64,000 bases of DNA from Pachyseris speciosa (taxonomy: Eukaryota; Cnidaria; Anthozoa; Scleractinia; Pachyseridae), in the NCBI GenBank assembly GCA_016490735.1, contig JAEMWC010000004.1, positions 2,726,001 to 2,790,000 of the forward strand, read 5' to 3'. The position numbers and the translations under genes are program-made. Numbering within the stretch: the stretch's first letter is position 1; every line of letters begins with the position of its first letter. A model generated the notes under the pieces. That model made no database searches. It saw nothing but the letters and a program-made list of their open reading frames with translations, and had not been told where the DNA came from. Positions 33,978-46,400 of the stretch are shown here, piece after piece.

Positions 33978-36900
33978 ATTGCGAGGTCATAGCTCAGTTG
34001 GTTAGAGCGTCGTACTGGTAATCGCGAGGTCACGGGTTCAAACCCCATTGAAGTCCTGAATTTTTTTCAGGCTTCTTTTCGCAATTGCATAAATTGCGTT
34101 CACAACTGCGAGGATCATTGTTCATTTGATTTCATTTCCGCAGTTCATGTATGATTTATTTCATATATCATTCACATTTCCATTTTGCTTAGATTGCCGA
34201 AAGCTTTAAAATATGTTTTGGCAGAGGTGATTGTTTTTCTTATAACAAATCATTGAAGGCCTCTACTGATGCCTCTACTTTATTGTTCCTATTTTACCTT
34301 GTTTATACTTTAGTGTCCTCATGACGGCTGTCAATGGGCATTTACTACGTCATACAAACTAAAGAGGCATATAAGGGGCCATACTGGAGAAAAGCCATTT
34401 TTGGTAAGTGGCAGTATCAAGGGACATAGTCTTGGGTGGGGTATGAGGTCAGGAGTCGCTGTGCTCATGATGATAATTATAAGTGGAGGTAGTGGAGAGG
34501 GTCAGGGGCTGTGGTGGAAGAAGCCATGCTAAAGAAAAGTCATTTCTGTTAACTAGTAGTAAAGTGGTGAAGGACAGAGTTGCCACATTGACCAGGCACC
34601 TCATTGCATATTGCGCAATTTTACAACTTTCGCAAATTGTATTGAATAGGAAATTGGATTTTGTTACCAAATGTGTGTTTGTGATGACTCTTTGCTTACC
34701 AGTAAATCATTTGACAGTGTTCTCATGAAGGATGTGGCAAATCTTTCACCACTGCCTACAACTTGAAAACACACATCAAAGCCCACTTCAGGACCGACAC
34801 CCATGCATGCAGATATGAGGGCTGTGACAAGACATTCCCAACTGCACACAAGTTAAAAGTTCATGAGAGAAGACACCAAACTGAAAATAAGCCATACAGA
34901 TGTGAGACAGAAGGCTGTGGCAAGGTGTTCTCTGCCCATGGAACTTTGACATCTCACAAGAAGACACACAGTGGGGAGAGACCCTACCCATGCCCTGCAG
35001 TGGGATGTGGGAAGAGGTTTACTAAAGCATCCAAACTAAAGCTGCATCTGAGATCCCACACAGGAGAGAGACCTTTTCATTGTGATGTTGAGGTATAGTC
35101 TCTGTTAAAGGTTTTAAGTGCAATAAACTATTATCTCTTTATCTCTAACTAGTGGTCATAAAGTCTCTTGTAAGATGGATTGTTTTCAAGAGTACCCTCT
35201 GCACTGTCAATGGTGCAACCTCGAAGCCAAGCAGCTCCCAGCTACTGCTACTTCTACTTGTTCCCAGGGTCCTCTCCTTCCTGTCACTCCAGGGGATGGG
35301 AAGGAGAGGATCCTGGAAACAAGGTTGTCATTGGTGTGGCCTTTATCAGAAAACAATCAGCCACAGAAAATGTCCAAATGACATTACTAAGTAGAAATTT
35401 GACCCTTAAGTTCAGGTATGTCAATCCTCTCTAAGAAAGTTCCAGCCTAAGGATAAGTTGCCCCTCACCCCACCAAAGCAACCTCTCTAAGAAAAGTTCT
35501 TACCCAAAAGATAAGTCTCCCCCCACCCCACCCCAGCAAAGCAACCTCTCTAAAAAAAGTTCTTATGAAAAAGATAAGTCCCCCCCACCAAAGCAACCTC
35601 TCTAAAAAAAGTTCTTACCCAAAAGATAAGTCCCACCCACCCACCCCACCAAAGCCATGTATAAACCCATGAACTGTTTCAACAGGTGTTTAAAGCTGGT
35701 CTAAGCAGGATATACTGTCAAAGCCAGCAAATTTTGCAATATTCCCAACATTGTTAAGCTTACCCAAAATAAAGCTTTGAAAAAAATTAATCTAAAAGCA
35801 TGGTATTTTTCTGTATCTGGGAAATTGGAATAACCCATAAATGCCCCTTAAGGGTTATTATTATTAAGGATCCCATTGTCTCTTCTTGTTTTCTCTTTAG
35901 GGCTGTGGCTGGTCATTTACTAGTGCATACAAACTTAAGCGTCACATGCGCAAGCACACCGGCGAGAGGCCATTTATGTGCAGTTATGATGGCTGCTGTA
36001 AATCATTTACAAGATCAAGTCATTTGAAGACCCACATGCTTGTTCACACTGGGGAAAAGCCTTATGTTTGTCCTGTTGATGGTAAGGCTCTTTGACTTAC
36101 AGTTGCTTATACTTTCCCAACTATAATTTCTCACGTTTAGTAGTCCCTCAGTGACTCCTCTACCTTGCACTTGACTGGGTTCTGTGTTAGATTTGCGAAG
36201 TGCTCTGGGGTGGCCATCTCTTCTTTCTCAGCCTCACTGTTTCAACTGCACAGCATCCTGTGTCACAGGGCCCTTCTAGAGAGCATAGCCTTGGAGTTAC
36301 TCAATGAATCATTTCTCAGTCAGCCTCTCTATGGTGTGTCATGTGTGGCACATTGTTCTCAACTCTGCTTCAGTCCTTACACTACCAATTTGCTGGTACA
36401 CTGCATTTGTAGTCAAACACCAGCATTATAGCCATAGCTGTCTAGCCAGACAGGCAGGGAAGTGTCAACAAATACATCCGACTGAATGGACCAATGGCTG
36501 AGAGAAGAAAGCAAGGCTTTTGTGGGAAGGTGGCTGTCACAAGATGTTTCGTTGTTTTCTTGACTCCATGTTAAAGTTTGATTTTTCTTTTTATTTTGTG
36601 ACTCTTCACTTTTTTAAGGTTGCAACAAGGCATTTACTGCTGGCAGTAGTCTTAACGTACACATGTGTAAACACACTGGAGAGAAGCCATTCAAGTGTGA
36701 TATAGAAGGCTGTGGCAAGACCTACACAACTGCTGCAAACCTGAGGGCGCACCAAAAGAGACATGGCATTAAGGCTGTAGTTGGTACGATTGTGCATGTA
36801 ATAACAACTTACTAGACCTGGCCCAGTTGTTCAAAGGGCTTATAGCTTTATCCAGCGGACGATCGTGCTTCACTTAGTTAGGATAAGTTACTATCCAGTA

Positions 36901-39900
36901 GATAAAAATGCATTGGTCACAGTACATTATCTAGACTTGCTTCAAGTCGCCCTCTCGTAGCTCTCTCGAACGAGCGACTAAGTCGCGAGATTGTCTCAAC
37001 CCCCACTTAGCGGAAAAAAAAAGACTTTCATAACATCTAACAATTATCCTGGGAAATTGCGGGGAAACTTAGCCGACGAGGTCGTAGCCCGAGTTGGCTA
37101 AAATCAGGCGATATTCCGCAAGATTGAGTATTGTTTTATTATTCAACACATTAATGACAAAGCACAATTTTCTGCGTTCATTACAAAACTGAAAAGAAAA
37201 GCTGGAAAATCCTCCATTTTTCTATCTGTTGGATGCGCACGACGAATATTGAGCGCGCTATGACGATATTTCGACGTTGTCGCAATGTGTTGAATAATAA
37301 CCCTTGATAATCCAGACTTTCACCTTTTTGGATTGTTAGGTTTTACCCTTCTGAGCTTCATTCCTTGATCCTTCACTCCTGGTGAACATAAGTCTGAATC
37401 AGGTTTTGCACAATGCACAAATTGTTTTAGGGGAATCGACAGAAGAAATTTGGATCATCTCAGCGATACAAGACATCTATCTTGTGATCTAACCGCCGAC
37501 CGGTTAGTTCAGTTGGTAAAGCACCTGGCTACCGTGCGGAAGGTCGCGGGCTGAAAACCCGGGCGGACCAACACTCAGGGTCTTTAAATAATTGAGGAGA
37601 AAGTGCTCTCTTTGTACTGACATCTACAAACGGTTGAACTTTCTAGTCTTCTCGGATAAGGACGATAAATTGTAGGCCCCGTCTCACAACTCTTCATAAA
37701 TGACCCTGTGGGACGTAAAGGAACCAATAGGGACGTAATAAAACTGTGGCAGTGACCACCCCTAGTGTCTTTTGCATTTAAACGAGCCTTCGCTCATATG
37801 CGATATGTTGATAAATAAAATTACTTAGTTGCTTACTTACTTAATTACTCCAGTCTCTTAACGTGTGCTTTAATTTCATTTTGTTTGCTTCTGTGCTTAA
37901 TACATGTCTACCTTATTCTCTTGCAGTGGATTTCAATGACTCAACCCATGGTGATGTGACAGCAGAGCTTGGCACTGTGAATTGTGGTAGCACTACAAGT
38001 GAAACTGAAGCAGAAGTCATGTACACTACAATAGGGGCTTTCCATGCGGGTAATTTGAACCTGGAGGACGCCGCACGCCTGACATCAGTTGGTGTTCATT
38101 TACCCTCGTCATTGACATCAAGCACACTGTGCGCCCTGGTGACATCAACAGGACACTCCCTTATGTCCCCATGTGCTGAACTTGTCTTGGATACAGAAAA
38201 GAAGCCATCAGATGATGGAGAAACTAAGGCTAATATACCGGGCAATCAAGTGCCAATTTCAGCTCAACAAGACCAGTTTGTCGCCGAGGGCTTAGACAGT
38301 AATGCAAAAATGGATGTTACCGAGTATGTGGTGAGATGTGCTAATGATGAGCAAGATGTGGTCACACATTCCAGTCAGGAAAGGACTGAGGTGGTCGGGG
38401 GAGCAGTTTTACAAGGAAGCAAGCTCACTGGGGCTTTGATTTATGCATTACCAGCATGATGAATCATATAACGAGTGAAGATGGTCAGGATACTACAGGA
38501 AATTCCGTCCCCAAGGCTGTACAACCAAGTGTTGTGTCACCAGGCTCTGGCAAAAGATCAAGAACTCTTGATTTCAGGGATGTGCACCCTGATGATCATT
38601 TTGCTCCTCCTGCTGTCATTTTCCAGGTTAGTTTCATGGCTCCACATTCTCGTTTCAATCAGTTTCCAGTAATAAGGACCTTGAGTATAAATCTACTAGC
38701 GTTCTATCACGAATGCCGTTCTCTGATTGGCTACGCTACTCGCTATCTATTCTGTGATAGATAGTGAGTAGCGGTTGTCAACAAAATGGCGGCCGCTTCT
38801 TCGCGTTTTCAAAGTTTCTGCAAGGAGGATTTAGGTAATTTACTTGTTTAGTTTTGAAAGACTAGTAGATTTATACTAAAAAATTAGATTATTCGCTCTT
38901 GATTTATATGCGTGATAGTTGATTCGTGCTGCGCCCTCATCAGCTATCACGCGATAGAAATCTCGAGCTCATAATCTAATTGTTAATTAGATTTGAGTAC
39001 GAGTAGGACTTTTCAGATTTAAACCAGTCAACTCTTCAGAATACTCACTCTTCCTATATTACCTACTAGTAGATAAGGAGACTGCAGACGCAGATCCAGG
39101 GAGAATAGTGACCGTATGCGGCGAAAGCGCGACCCTCTTGGGAGGTCCGGGGATATGTTGCCCCGGAAAAACGTTTTGGATTTTAATCCTCCAAAGTGCC
39201 ATTCCCTGGGCTTTTGAGTCTTTCGGACGGGATATTTGCCGGTTTCAAGATTATAACTTGGAAAATTATCTTTTATTTTTAAAAATATAATTATCTGTTT
39301 TTCAAAACTCTGACCGTTTTCCGTAAAACGGTGGAAACTAGTCTGGATCCGCGCCTGGACTGTTGAAACAAGATTGACGCTTAAAATTTACTCTCAAGAT
39401 TGATATTTAAAGCACCCGAGAACTGCATTTACTCGTACTCAATCTCGTATTCATACGAAGCTCTAAAGGTCCTGTAATAAAAATTATCAAAGTCCCCTGA
39501 AATGGAATAATTATGTTTGGAAAATCTCCCGTACTAAATGCGCAGTATGATTCATTGAAGGCTGTTGAATACGTTGAATACGTTGGCTGTTGAAAACACG
39601 GGAGCCGTATACCTTCAGTCAGCCTGCCCTACTGGATTGGACTAGGCGCATACATGAAGGCCTCCCTTCTGAAATTTGTGTACAACGATTGACAGCTTTA
39701 ATCTCACCGCTATTTTTCAAGGAAAAAAGCTAAGATTCTGAAGGCATATTTTGTTGTTCTTTAGGATGAAATTAAATCCTCGGATACTGAAAATGAAGCT
39801 GAAGTGCTGGTGAGTCAGGTTCAACAATCTCCAGAGGGAATTCATTTAGCGCAACTTTGCAGGGATTCGCTGCCGATCAACTTACCCCAGGGATTAACGA

Positions 39901-40154
39901 CCGAGTCACCTGTTACCATAGTGCACGTACAAGGTGTAGAACACATGGAGGTTGATACTGATAGTAACCATGTTAACACTTCTGATACGCCACTTGAGCC
40001 CACTCCAACACTTCCAGGTGCAACCGACGAAAGTGGCAGCATGGTTAAGAGTGATCTTTCACCATACATGGACAATCACAGCTCCTCGGAGCAAGATGAC
40101 AGCAATGGAGATGCTTATCCAGAAAGTACAATCAATTTGCAGGATCTGCGATGA
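27534..40154 (+). CDS. ZXDC: ZXD-family zinc-finger transcription factor (ZXDC-like), 12 coding exons with a frame break
   Basis: Nuclear DNA-binding/co-activator protein. Exons: 27534-27618, 30045-30434, 31172-31381, 31807-32060, 32969-33196, 33581-33709, 34314-34403, 34718-35092, 35901-36081, 36619-36783, 37927-38626, 39765-40154. Exons 1-10 are in phase at every GT/AG junction. Exons 6-10 encode ten C2H2 fingers in a row, from [19 protein letters not shown] to [19 protein letters not shown], the number typical of ZXDA/B/C. The protein ends STINLQDLR, which matches the C-terminus I recall for vertebrate ZXDC. An acidic Ser/Thr-rich N-terminus precedes the fingers. In exon 11 the frame used up to codon GCA at 38454 meets TGA (38457-38459), while the frame leading into exon 12 is one base off and open from at least 38402. 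I found no canonical intron to explain it, so the allele is either frameshifted or misassembled. Poly(A) signal at 40331. Confidence 0.88.
27990..28365. mobile_element. Foldback element in ZXDC intron 1
   Basis: Arms of about 155 bp: ATTTAAGTGTACAAAAAAAT, GGATATCATTATCACC and GATTTGATGACGTGTAATGG on the left are mirrored on the right around 28146-28195. Boundaries approximate; no ORF of note. Confidence 0.7.
28667..29352. mobile_element. MITE whose interior is tandemly triplicated
   Basis: The outer left end (GCCGCTGTTACATGTTAAAA, then TTTTAGCTGAAACTTGTGTG) is the inverted complement of the right end (CACACAAGTTTCAGCTAAAA, then GTGTAACAGTGGCC), as in a MITE. Three successive 193-bp units begin at 28775, 28968 and 29161. 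Each ends in another copy of the right terminal repeat. Units 2 and 3 differ by only about one base by eye. Located in ZXDC intron 1. Confidence 0.85.
29600..29882. mobile_element. MITE with 19-bp terminal inverted repeats
   Basis: Perfect 19-bp ends CTTTATTACACCCATTTTG (29600-29618) and the complement at 29864-29882; 283 bp with no ORF. In ZXDC intron 1, about 160 bp before exon 2. Confidence 0.85.
30470..31100. repeat. Degraded dispersed repeats in ZXDC intron 2
   Basis: A stretch with GTTAATAGTTGGACACC near 30490 and TGTCCATATTAAGTGGGATT near 30629-30648 looks like opposite ends of one degraded inverted-repeat element. A second begins near 30749 (GAGCGGTTTTCAATTGAGTG) and contains three TGATTGG/CCAATNA-type words. 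Boundaries uncertain. Confidence 0.4.
32293..32500 (+). mobile_element. tRNA-derived SINE, family 2, copy 1
   Basis: tRNA-like head with box A-like TTAGCTTAGTGGTAGAAC and a degraded box B, then GGACCAACACTTAGGGTCTT, AAATAACTGAGGAGAAAGTG and CTAGTCTCCTCGGATAAG. The same words in the same order occur at 37494-37780. In ZXDC intron 4. The 3' end is unclear. Confidence 0.75.
33742..34180 (+). mobile_element. tRNA-derived SINE, family 1, tandem arrangement with doubled head
   Basis: A tail copy (33745-33850) is followed by linker, then two tRNA-like heads back to back (TAGCTCAGTTGGTTAGAGCG at 33947-33966 and again at 33989-34008) and a second full tail ending near 34180. The sequence matches the cluster in profilin A intron. 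It lies in ZXDC intron 6, 133 bp before the exon at 34314. Confidence 0.8.
35440..35656. repeat. Minisatellite, ~60-bp unit, about 3.5 copies
   Basis: The unit contains AGCAACCTCTCTAAGAAAAG, TTCTTACCCAAAAGATAAG and a C-rich run TCCCCCCACCCCACC, with small differences between units. In ZXDC intron 8. Confidence 0.8.
37494..37780 (+). mobile_element. tRNA-derived SINE, family 2, copy 2
   Basis: Better preserved than the copy at 32293: head GGTTAGTTCAGTTGGTAAAG, GAAGGTCGCGGGCTGAAAAC, then CGGACCAACACTCAGGGTCT and AATAATTGAGGAGAAAGTGC. The box B region reads GGGCTGAAAACCC in place of the consensus, so Pol III activity is doubtful. In ZXDC intron 10. Confidence 0.8.
38683..38984 (+). mobile_element. 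Compound foldback MITE (AGTATAAATCTACTAG family), copy 1
   Basis: Order of parts: AGTATAAATCTACTAG end; hairpin TACTCGCTATCTAT/ATAGATAGTGAGTA; AACAAAATGGCGGCCGCTTC; the complementary CTAGTAGATTTATACTAA; then a second long hairpin ATTAGATTATTCGCTC ... ATAATCTAATTGTT. In ZXDC intron 11. Other copies: 50133-50437 (+) and 62892-63151 (-). Confidence 0.85.
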
Positions 40155-40330
40155 TGTAACACGGAAAAGAACATACATGACTTACATTCAAGTAAAATTT
40201 GTTAATTTATGCGGTGTACTAATCTCGTTACGCCTCACACAAGGCAGTCCAGAATGCAGTGAAATCAGGATTAAGGACTATAAATATTAATTCAATACCG
40301 AGTTATTTTATAGCAGGATTACGGGAATCC

Positions 40331-40336
40331 AATAAA
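40331..40336 (+). promoter_or_regulatory. Poly(A) signal of ZXDC
   Basis: AATAAA 177 bp after the ZXDC stop codon, followed by AAAACTCAAACTC. Confidence 0.5.
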
Positions 40337-41699
40337 ACTCAAACTCAAAACGCTTTTTGAAGAAGAACAAAATAAACCGTGGGTTAACTTGATAAGCTTT
40401 TAACGGGCTTACCAACAAAAGGATGCCGGAACAGGTCACAAAAGGAGGACTCCTGAATCCGGAAAGCGACCAATGGAATATAGAACCCAGACGTGGTACC
40501 TGTGTACGTGACACTGCGTTTAGAATATTCTGTAGTTTTTTCTGTTTTCTACCGTGAGGAAATGGATTGCAAGGAAACGGTTGCTACATTATTGATTAAT
40601 ACTGTAACTTAACGACTGCTCTTTTTTCAAGGTGCATTTCAAACTAAAACGGTGTAAATGTAGTTAGTCAAAAAAATTAATGATAAGCCAAAGAAAACGT
40701 TCTTTATAGAATGTAGAATTGTAAATCGTGAACTTTAATAGGAGAGTGAACTCTACTTTAGTAACCGGGAATATCTCTGTTCCTTATTAAAAACCCAACT
40801 TGTGTAAAATCCTGAGACGATGAGGAAATTTGAAATCCTCGTTTTTTGCGTTTTTTTTTTCTGGACTAAATTTTCTAAACAGTAGCAATATTGTCAACTG
40901 CAATAATCGTTGCTGAAAGTTATTTATTGAAGGTTTACGCTCATGTAAATCCCACATAATCAGGTCGCCAAACTTTCTATCACGACTTACGATCGATCGA
41001 TGTGTGTTCAAACAGGTATCATTTAGATCTAAAAATGAAACATTAAACCGATAATTCCAGTATTTCAACAGTGGATGTAATCCTTCTACATTTAATCGTT
41101 AGCCTAAGCACGATGCGGGATGATTCAGGTTTGTAACCCTTAATTCGTACTCGACAGAAACAAGCCGCTCAGCAAACAGGTCACTTGGCTGCCTCGTGAA
41201 ATTATTTGAACGCGGACAATTAATTTCTTGTACACTTAGCTGAGGCGCAGACTTCTTTGCGCTTTTCGTGCAAGATGGTTTGCCGAGGAAACACTAGGAT
41301 TTTCGTAACTGAAACGTGGCCTAAAAGATTCGTAATGAGGAAGCAATTAGCTGCTGAGGCTGAGGTCGTATTTGCTGTTTTTGGCAGTCAAAAACGTCAG
41401 CGAGCAATTTCGGAAAGAAAAATTTCCCCAGAAAGTCTGTGGAAAGTTCATTTCACATAGCATTTTCTCAAAGGAAGATTTTGTTCCCTAACATTTTCCA
41501 GCCGGGCAATTAAAATTTCGTCTAAAGAATCCGAATTCTTCTAGCTACTTTCTACAGCTTTTGGTTGATCAGTTTGGCTCGTTGAGTGTCTCTGCATACA
41601 GCTCTAGCTATTATTGACAGAAGCGAATCAAAATTCTGACCATACTATGTTCTGACCAAACACATTTGGGAAACCAGGAAAAAATAGAGGGTTTTCATT
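40337..41699. other. Intergenic, nothing recognised
   Basis: Between the ZXDC 3' end and the LINE relic. ORFs at 40787-41068 (-) and 41257-41460 (+) have no recognisable domains. No repeat family was identified. Confidence 0.4.
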
Positions 41700-43145
41700 C
41701 ACGTGACTACCAGCCATATTGGTTCACTGAAACAAAAGAAAGTATTTGCATAAAAATAGAGTTCAACTCCCAGAGGCAAGCGTATTCCAGTATTGGACGG
41801 ACCAGGGTTTTATACAAAATTGAAAAGATATCCTTATTTTTACTACCTACTGTGCGTTTAAGTAGGCCAAGTACCTTGTTTGCATTGTGAACTGTTTCTT
41901 CAACATGTTTTGTCCAGCTCAGGTCACTCGCCATGGTAACTCCAAGATCTTTATAACTGGATACATTTCTTAACTCAGTACCCGAGACTTAGTACTGTGA
42001 GGAACTTTTGTCTTTATTATGAGAGATTCTCATGACCTCACATTTGCTTGGGTTAAATTTTACCTGCCAGCGGTCCATCCATAGATCGAGGGTGGTTAGA
42101 TCTGATTGTAAAGTAATAGAATCTTCCAAATTATTTATCTATCGATAGATTTTGGTGTCGTCAGCAAATAACTTGGCGGTAGAAGTAATTATGTTAGGTA
42201 TGTCGTTCACGTAAATAAGGAACATAATCGGCCCCAGTATTGAGCCTTGAGGGACGCCAGATATAACAGGCGACCATTCGGAATACGATCCACGTATCAG
42301 TACTCTTTGTTTTCGATTGGTTAAAAAATTCCTGAACCACAGAAGTAGTTGCCCATCTATACCGTGCCTATTGAGCTTTAAAAGCAGGCGTTCATAGGGG
42401 ACACTGTCGGACGCCTTTGAAAGGTCTAGAATATTACATCAGACGCTTTTGACGAATTTCTTGATAAGCACCAGTCGTTATAACAGCTTAAAAGTTGCGA
42501 CACTGTCGATTTGTCTTCCAAGTATCCGAATTGGCTTGGGTTTAGTAATTGATGTTCAGTCCAAAATGAGACAACTCTTGATTTTACAATTTTCTCAGCT
42601 GTTTTGCTAATGATGGATGTCAGCGAGATTTGACGGTAGTTTTCCCTTTTGTGTTTTGGTCCCTTTTTATGAACTGGAATAATATGTCCAACTTTCCAGT
42701 CACTGGGTAGCGAACCGGAGTGAAACGACTTGTTGAATAGATTACAAAGCGATGTAGATATTTTCAGTGCGCATTCCTTTAAGATACGAGGCGATAGTTA
42801 GTCAGGACCAGGAGACTTGTGGATGTTTAGGTTTCTCAAATGTTTTTCCACTTCGCTTGGTGTACATGACACATTGCATAACTTATCGCCGAGAACATAA
42901 TCAAATTCCGGAAGAGTCTTTTGTTCGTGTGTAAATACTGATGTGAAGTATGCGTTCATGTGTTGTGCAATCTCTTGGTCACTTGTTATTTCTGCACCTC
43001 CTTCTTTTAGGAACACTAGGTCGTTAGTACCTTTTCTCATTGATGTGATATAGTTCCAAAAGGGTTTGGAATTATTCTCCGTTTTTAGCTTATCAGCTAG
43101 ATCTTTAAAATGGCTCCATTCGGCTGAGTTGGCATTTCTTTTTTA
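41700..43145 (-). mobile_element. Degenerate LINE (Jockey/CR1-like) reverse transcriptase relic
   Basis: Minus-strand frames read, in order, SKPFWNYITS near 43070, IHKSPGPD near 42800, NYRQISLTSIISKTAEKIV near 42600, GVPQGSILGPIMFLIYVND near 42220-42275 (motif B) and DLSWTKHVEETVHNANKVLG near 41900, ending around ILEYA. Several stops and shifts interrupt it (for example right after SPGPD). Both ends are missing. It lies upstream of GTF2F2 exon 1 in opposite orientation. Confidence 0.85.
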
Positions 43146-43444
43146 AATTGTTGTTGAAAGTACAATGGGCGACCCAGTTCTAAAGTCCAGCGCCTTAACT
43201 TTGTGCATACCTTTTAGACCAATATCACTTTAGTAGTTGGAGATCCGTAGCAAATCATTAATATGAAGAACGAAGAATGAGGGAAGAAAATCGCTCCCCC
43301 TCCCCGCTAAGTCTTAAATGTCTGAGAGCCTCCGTATTGTGATCAGCGGTTTTAGATATAGAGACACTTCATGATGAGGCTAAATGCATGTGTCTTTCAG
43401 TATTTATGTCGATTTCATAAGAAGATTTAACATATTCCTTCTAA
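43146..43444. promoter_or_regulatory. Presumed GTF2F2 promoter and 5' UTR
   Basis: The 299 bp between the LINE relic and the GTF2F2 start codon. The ATG at 43445 follows CCTTCTAA. No TATA box or named site could be supported. Confidence 0.35.
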
Positions 43445-46400
43445 ATGGGTTCAGAAGTAGATTGTTCAGGAGTTTCGAGAGCGGTTTGGCTAGTCAAGGT
43501 AACATTCCCAAAACTAAAACACTAAAAAACAGTAAACTGCTGCTACTGGAGATGTAACTGTGTGATAAGAATGGTAGCTACATATGCATTTTGCGGAAGT
43601 CTCATTTGCTTAAAAAATTGTTCTTACTAAATCTGACTCTTCCTTTCTTTAAGGTTCCTAAGTATTTATCCAACATTTGGATGACAAATACTGATGCTTC
43701 TGGTATAGTAGGGTCTCTTCAAATAGCCAAGTAAGTCTTGATTAAATCGTTTTTTGTACACCACATTCTTTTTACCCCAGAACTATAAGAACTGGGAACA
43801 GTTAGCTGTAATCTCAAGCATGTAGGTTTTTATATTATATTGTCTATTTTTATTGTTATTTTATTATTTTAATGTTTAATTTTAATAGGTTAATTTTATT
43901 GTGTGTTTATAGATTTATATAACCTAGACTGTAACAGTAGCAGTGTTATCTATTTGCTAAGTTGCAAGATTTGTGGTAAACAATATGTGGGATCAACAGT
44001 TACTAAATTTAGGCTTAGATTTAATAACCATAGAAGTAGATTGAGGGGACATTCAAGGTTGGAACCAGGAGATAGGGCCAGCGATGATTTAATCTACAAG
44101 CACTTTTTTACAGAGGGACACAATGGTTTGGACGATGTCTCAGTTCAAATAATTGATAAAGTTTATGGTAGTGTAGACAATTTGCTGGAGAAAGAGGGCC
44201 AATGGACATACAGATTGAGAACAATAGCGCCGGAGGGTCTTAACGAAAGTGACTTTTTTTATTGTCAGAACCGCAGAAGTCGCGCACGTAATTAATTTCT
44301 TGTCAGGCTCTTCTAGTGCACGCGCCTATTATTACCGTTAGCATTCGTGTTTGTATTGCACGCGCTTTTTGTTACCGGTATAATTGTTAGCGCTCACGTG
44401 TTTAGATTTGTAAGCCGCACTATTATAATTGCGTGTAACGCTTGTAACAGTCATTCACCCTGAGGAAGACTGTTCTACTCAGTCGAAATATAGGTGGTCC
44501 TTAAAAATGTTTTTTTCCCTTGTGTTTAGTTATATTTGAAACGGGAAACAGGATAAATACATTTTTGATGCTTGAGATTATCATGTACTAGAGTCGCATC
44601 ATAATCATGGCTGTTACAAAGGAAATTTTCAAGCTTCTAAAGTTACAGCAGAAGAAAGTGAGGCTAGAGCATCACGTTGAATTTTTGAGATCTTGTGGGC
44701 ACAACAACGTTATCCCAGATGGTTTGCAGTTGCGAAAATCTCTGAACTTTGGTGATGTTTCTGGGGATTTCAAGCAACAGTGGGAACAGGTTTTGATTTC
44801 TTCGTCAAGAAAACTTTGTGATATGACGCGAAGGAGTTTGGACGTCGACTGGATGAAGTGACTGATAGGATACAAGAACGTGAGTCTGAAATAGTTACTC
44901 AGTTTAGTAAAGATAAACTGCCGGAATTTAACGGTAAGATCCAACAGATTACGGAGAGATTGCAAGGTTTTTTGAAGAAGAGAAGAGAGAATAAGTTGAA
45001 CAAGTTCATGCATAATTCTATGCGTATACAAGAGATTGCTCATGATTTGTCCGTTTTGTCTTAGAGTGACGAGGAGCGATTAAATCCCACGGTATCCGAG
45101 ATTGAAAATTTCATCACAGATATCCGAAGGGAAGTTGACAGTAATGAAGAACCGTTAGTAGTTATAGAAGATTTGGGTGAAGAAGAGCCGTGCAATTTGA
45201 ATCCACTGCCTATGGATTCGCCAGTCCTGTTGGCTGGGCCTTCTGAGGGAAGGATGGTAATTGCCATTGAGCCTGATATGTTATCCTATAGGGGTAGTCC
45301 TGTTAACTTGAATGACATGTTAAGAGAAAATGTTAGGGAGACAACAGCGAATGATTTAGTAGAGGGGCGTGATTTTATTACACCGAATGAGACCTCTGAA
45401 GGGAATATTACGGAGGAGATAAGGGTGGAGGGAGAGGAGGCTACAGCGCAGGAACAAGTCGGTGTAGGGACTATTCCCCACCAGGAATTTCATCAAGGTG
45501 TACAGCGTGTGGTTAATTTATCTAGCAGGGTTTTGTCTGAAGCAGAACTTTCGGTCCTGTCAAAAGGATTAAAGTTTTGTCCTACCCCTGAGGAGATTGA
45601 CGTTTATCAATTACGCAAAGACATTACAGAGTATGTTAGACGCATTCGACTGAGGGAGTTCTTTTATAGTGATGAAGAGGTTGCGGGTAATTTCTCGGAT
45701 GTTCCGGCGTTTCAAAAGAAGTCTACCTGGTGTCCTGATAAAAATAGAGAAATGGTTTTGGAAGCTTATGTTTTGGAATTGGAGAAGCAGATTCTGTCCA
45801 GTGCTCTAAATAAAAGGGTTAACAGAAATTTGACTAGGGAGGAACAACAGGCACTAACTAATTTGAGGAAATATAATGACATTATCATAAAAGAAGCAGA
45901 CAAAGGTTCAGGCGTTGTAGTGATGGACAGGGATAAGTACATATTGGAAGGGATGCGGCAACTGAATGACAGAACGGTGTATGTACGTCTGCCTGAAGAT
46001 CCTACAATGGAAATGAGAGAGTTGATTAATAGCAAAGTTCAACAACTACACGCTGATGGTTTTATTGATGAGGATACTTTGAATTACCTTTGGATTGATG
46101 GTGACACGAAGGCGGGTAGGTTCTACTTACTGCCTAAACTTCACAAGAAGGGCTGTCCAGGTCGGCCCGTGATATCGGGAAGTGGAACCCCAACTGAAAA
46201 AATATCAGAGTTCGTGGACTCTCATCTTAAGCCCCTTGTGCCTCAAGTGAATTCTTACATTAAAGATACCAATGATTTTCTTAGGAAGGTCATTAATATG
46301 GGAAAACTACCAGAGGGGTCCATCCTCGTAACCATCGACGTGGTTGGTCTATATCCTCATATCCCGCACGAGGAGGGGCTCCAAGCCATACGGGAAGCTC

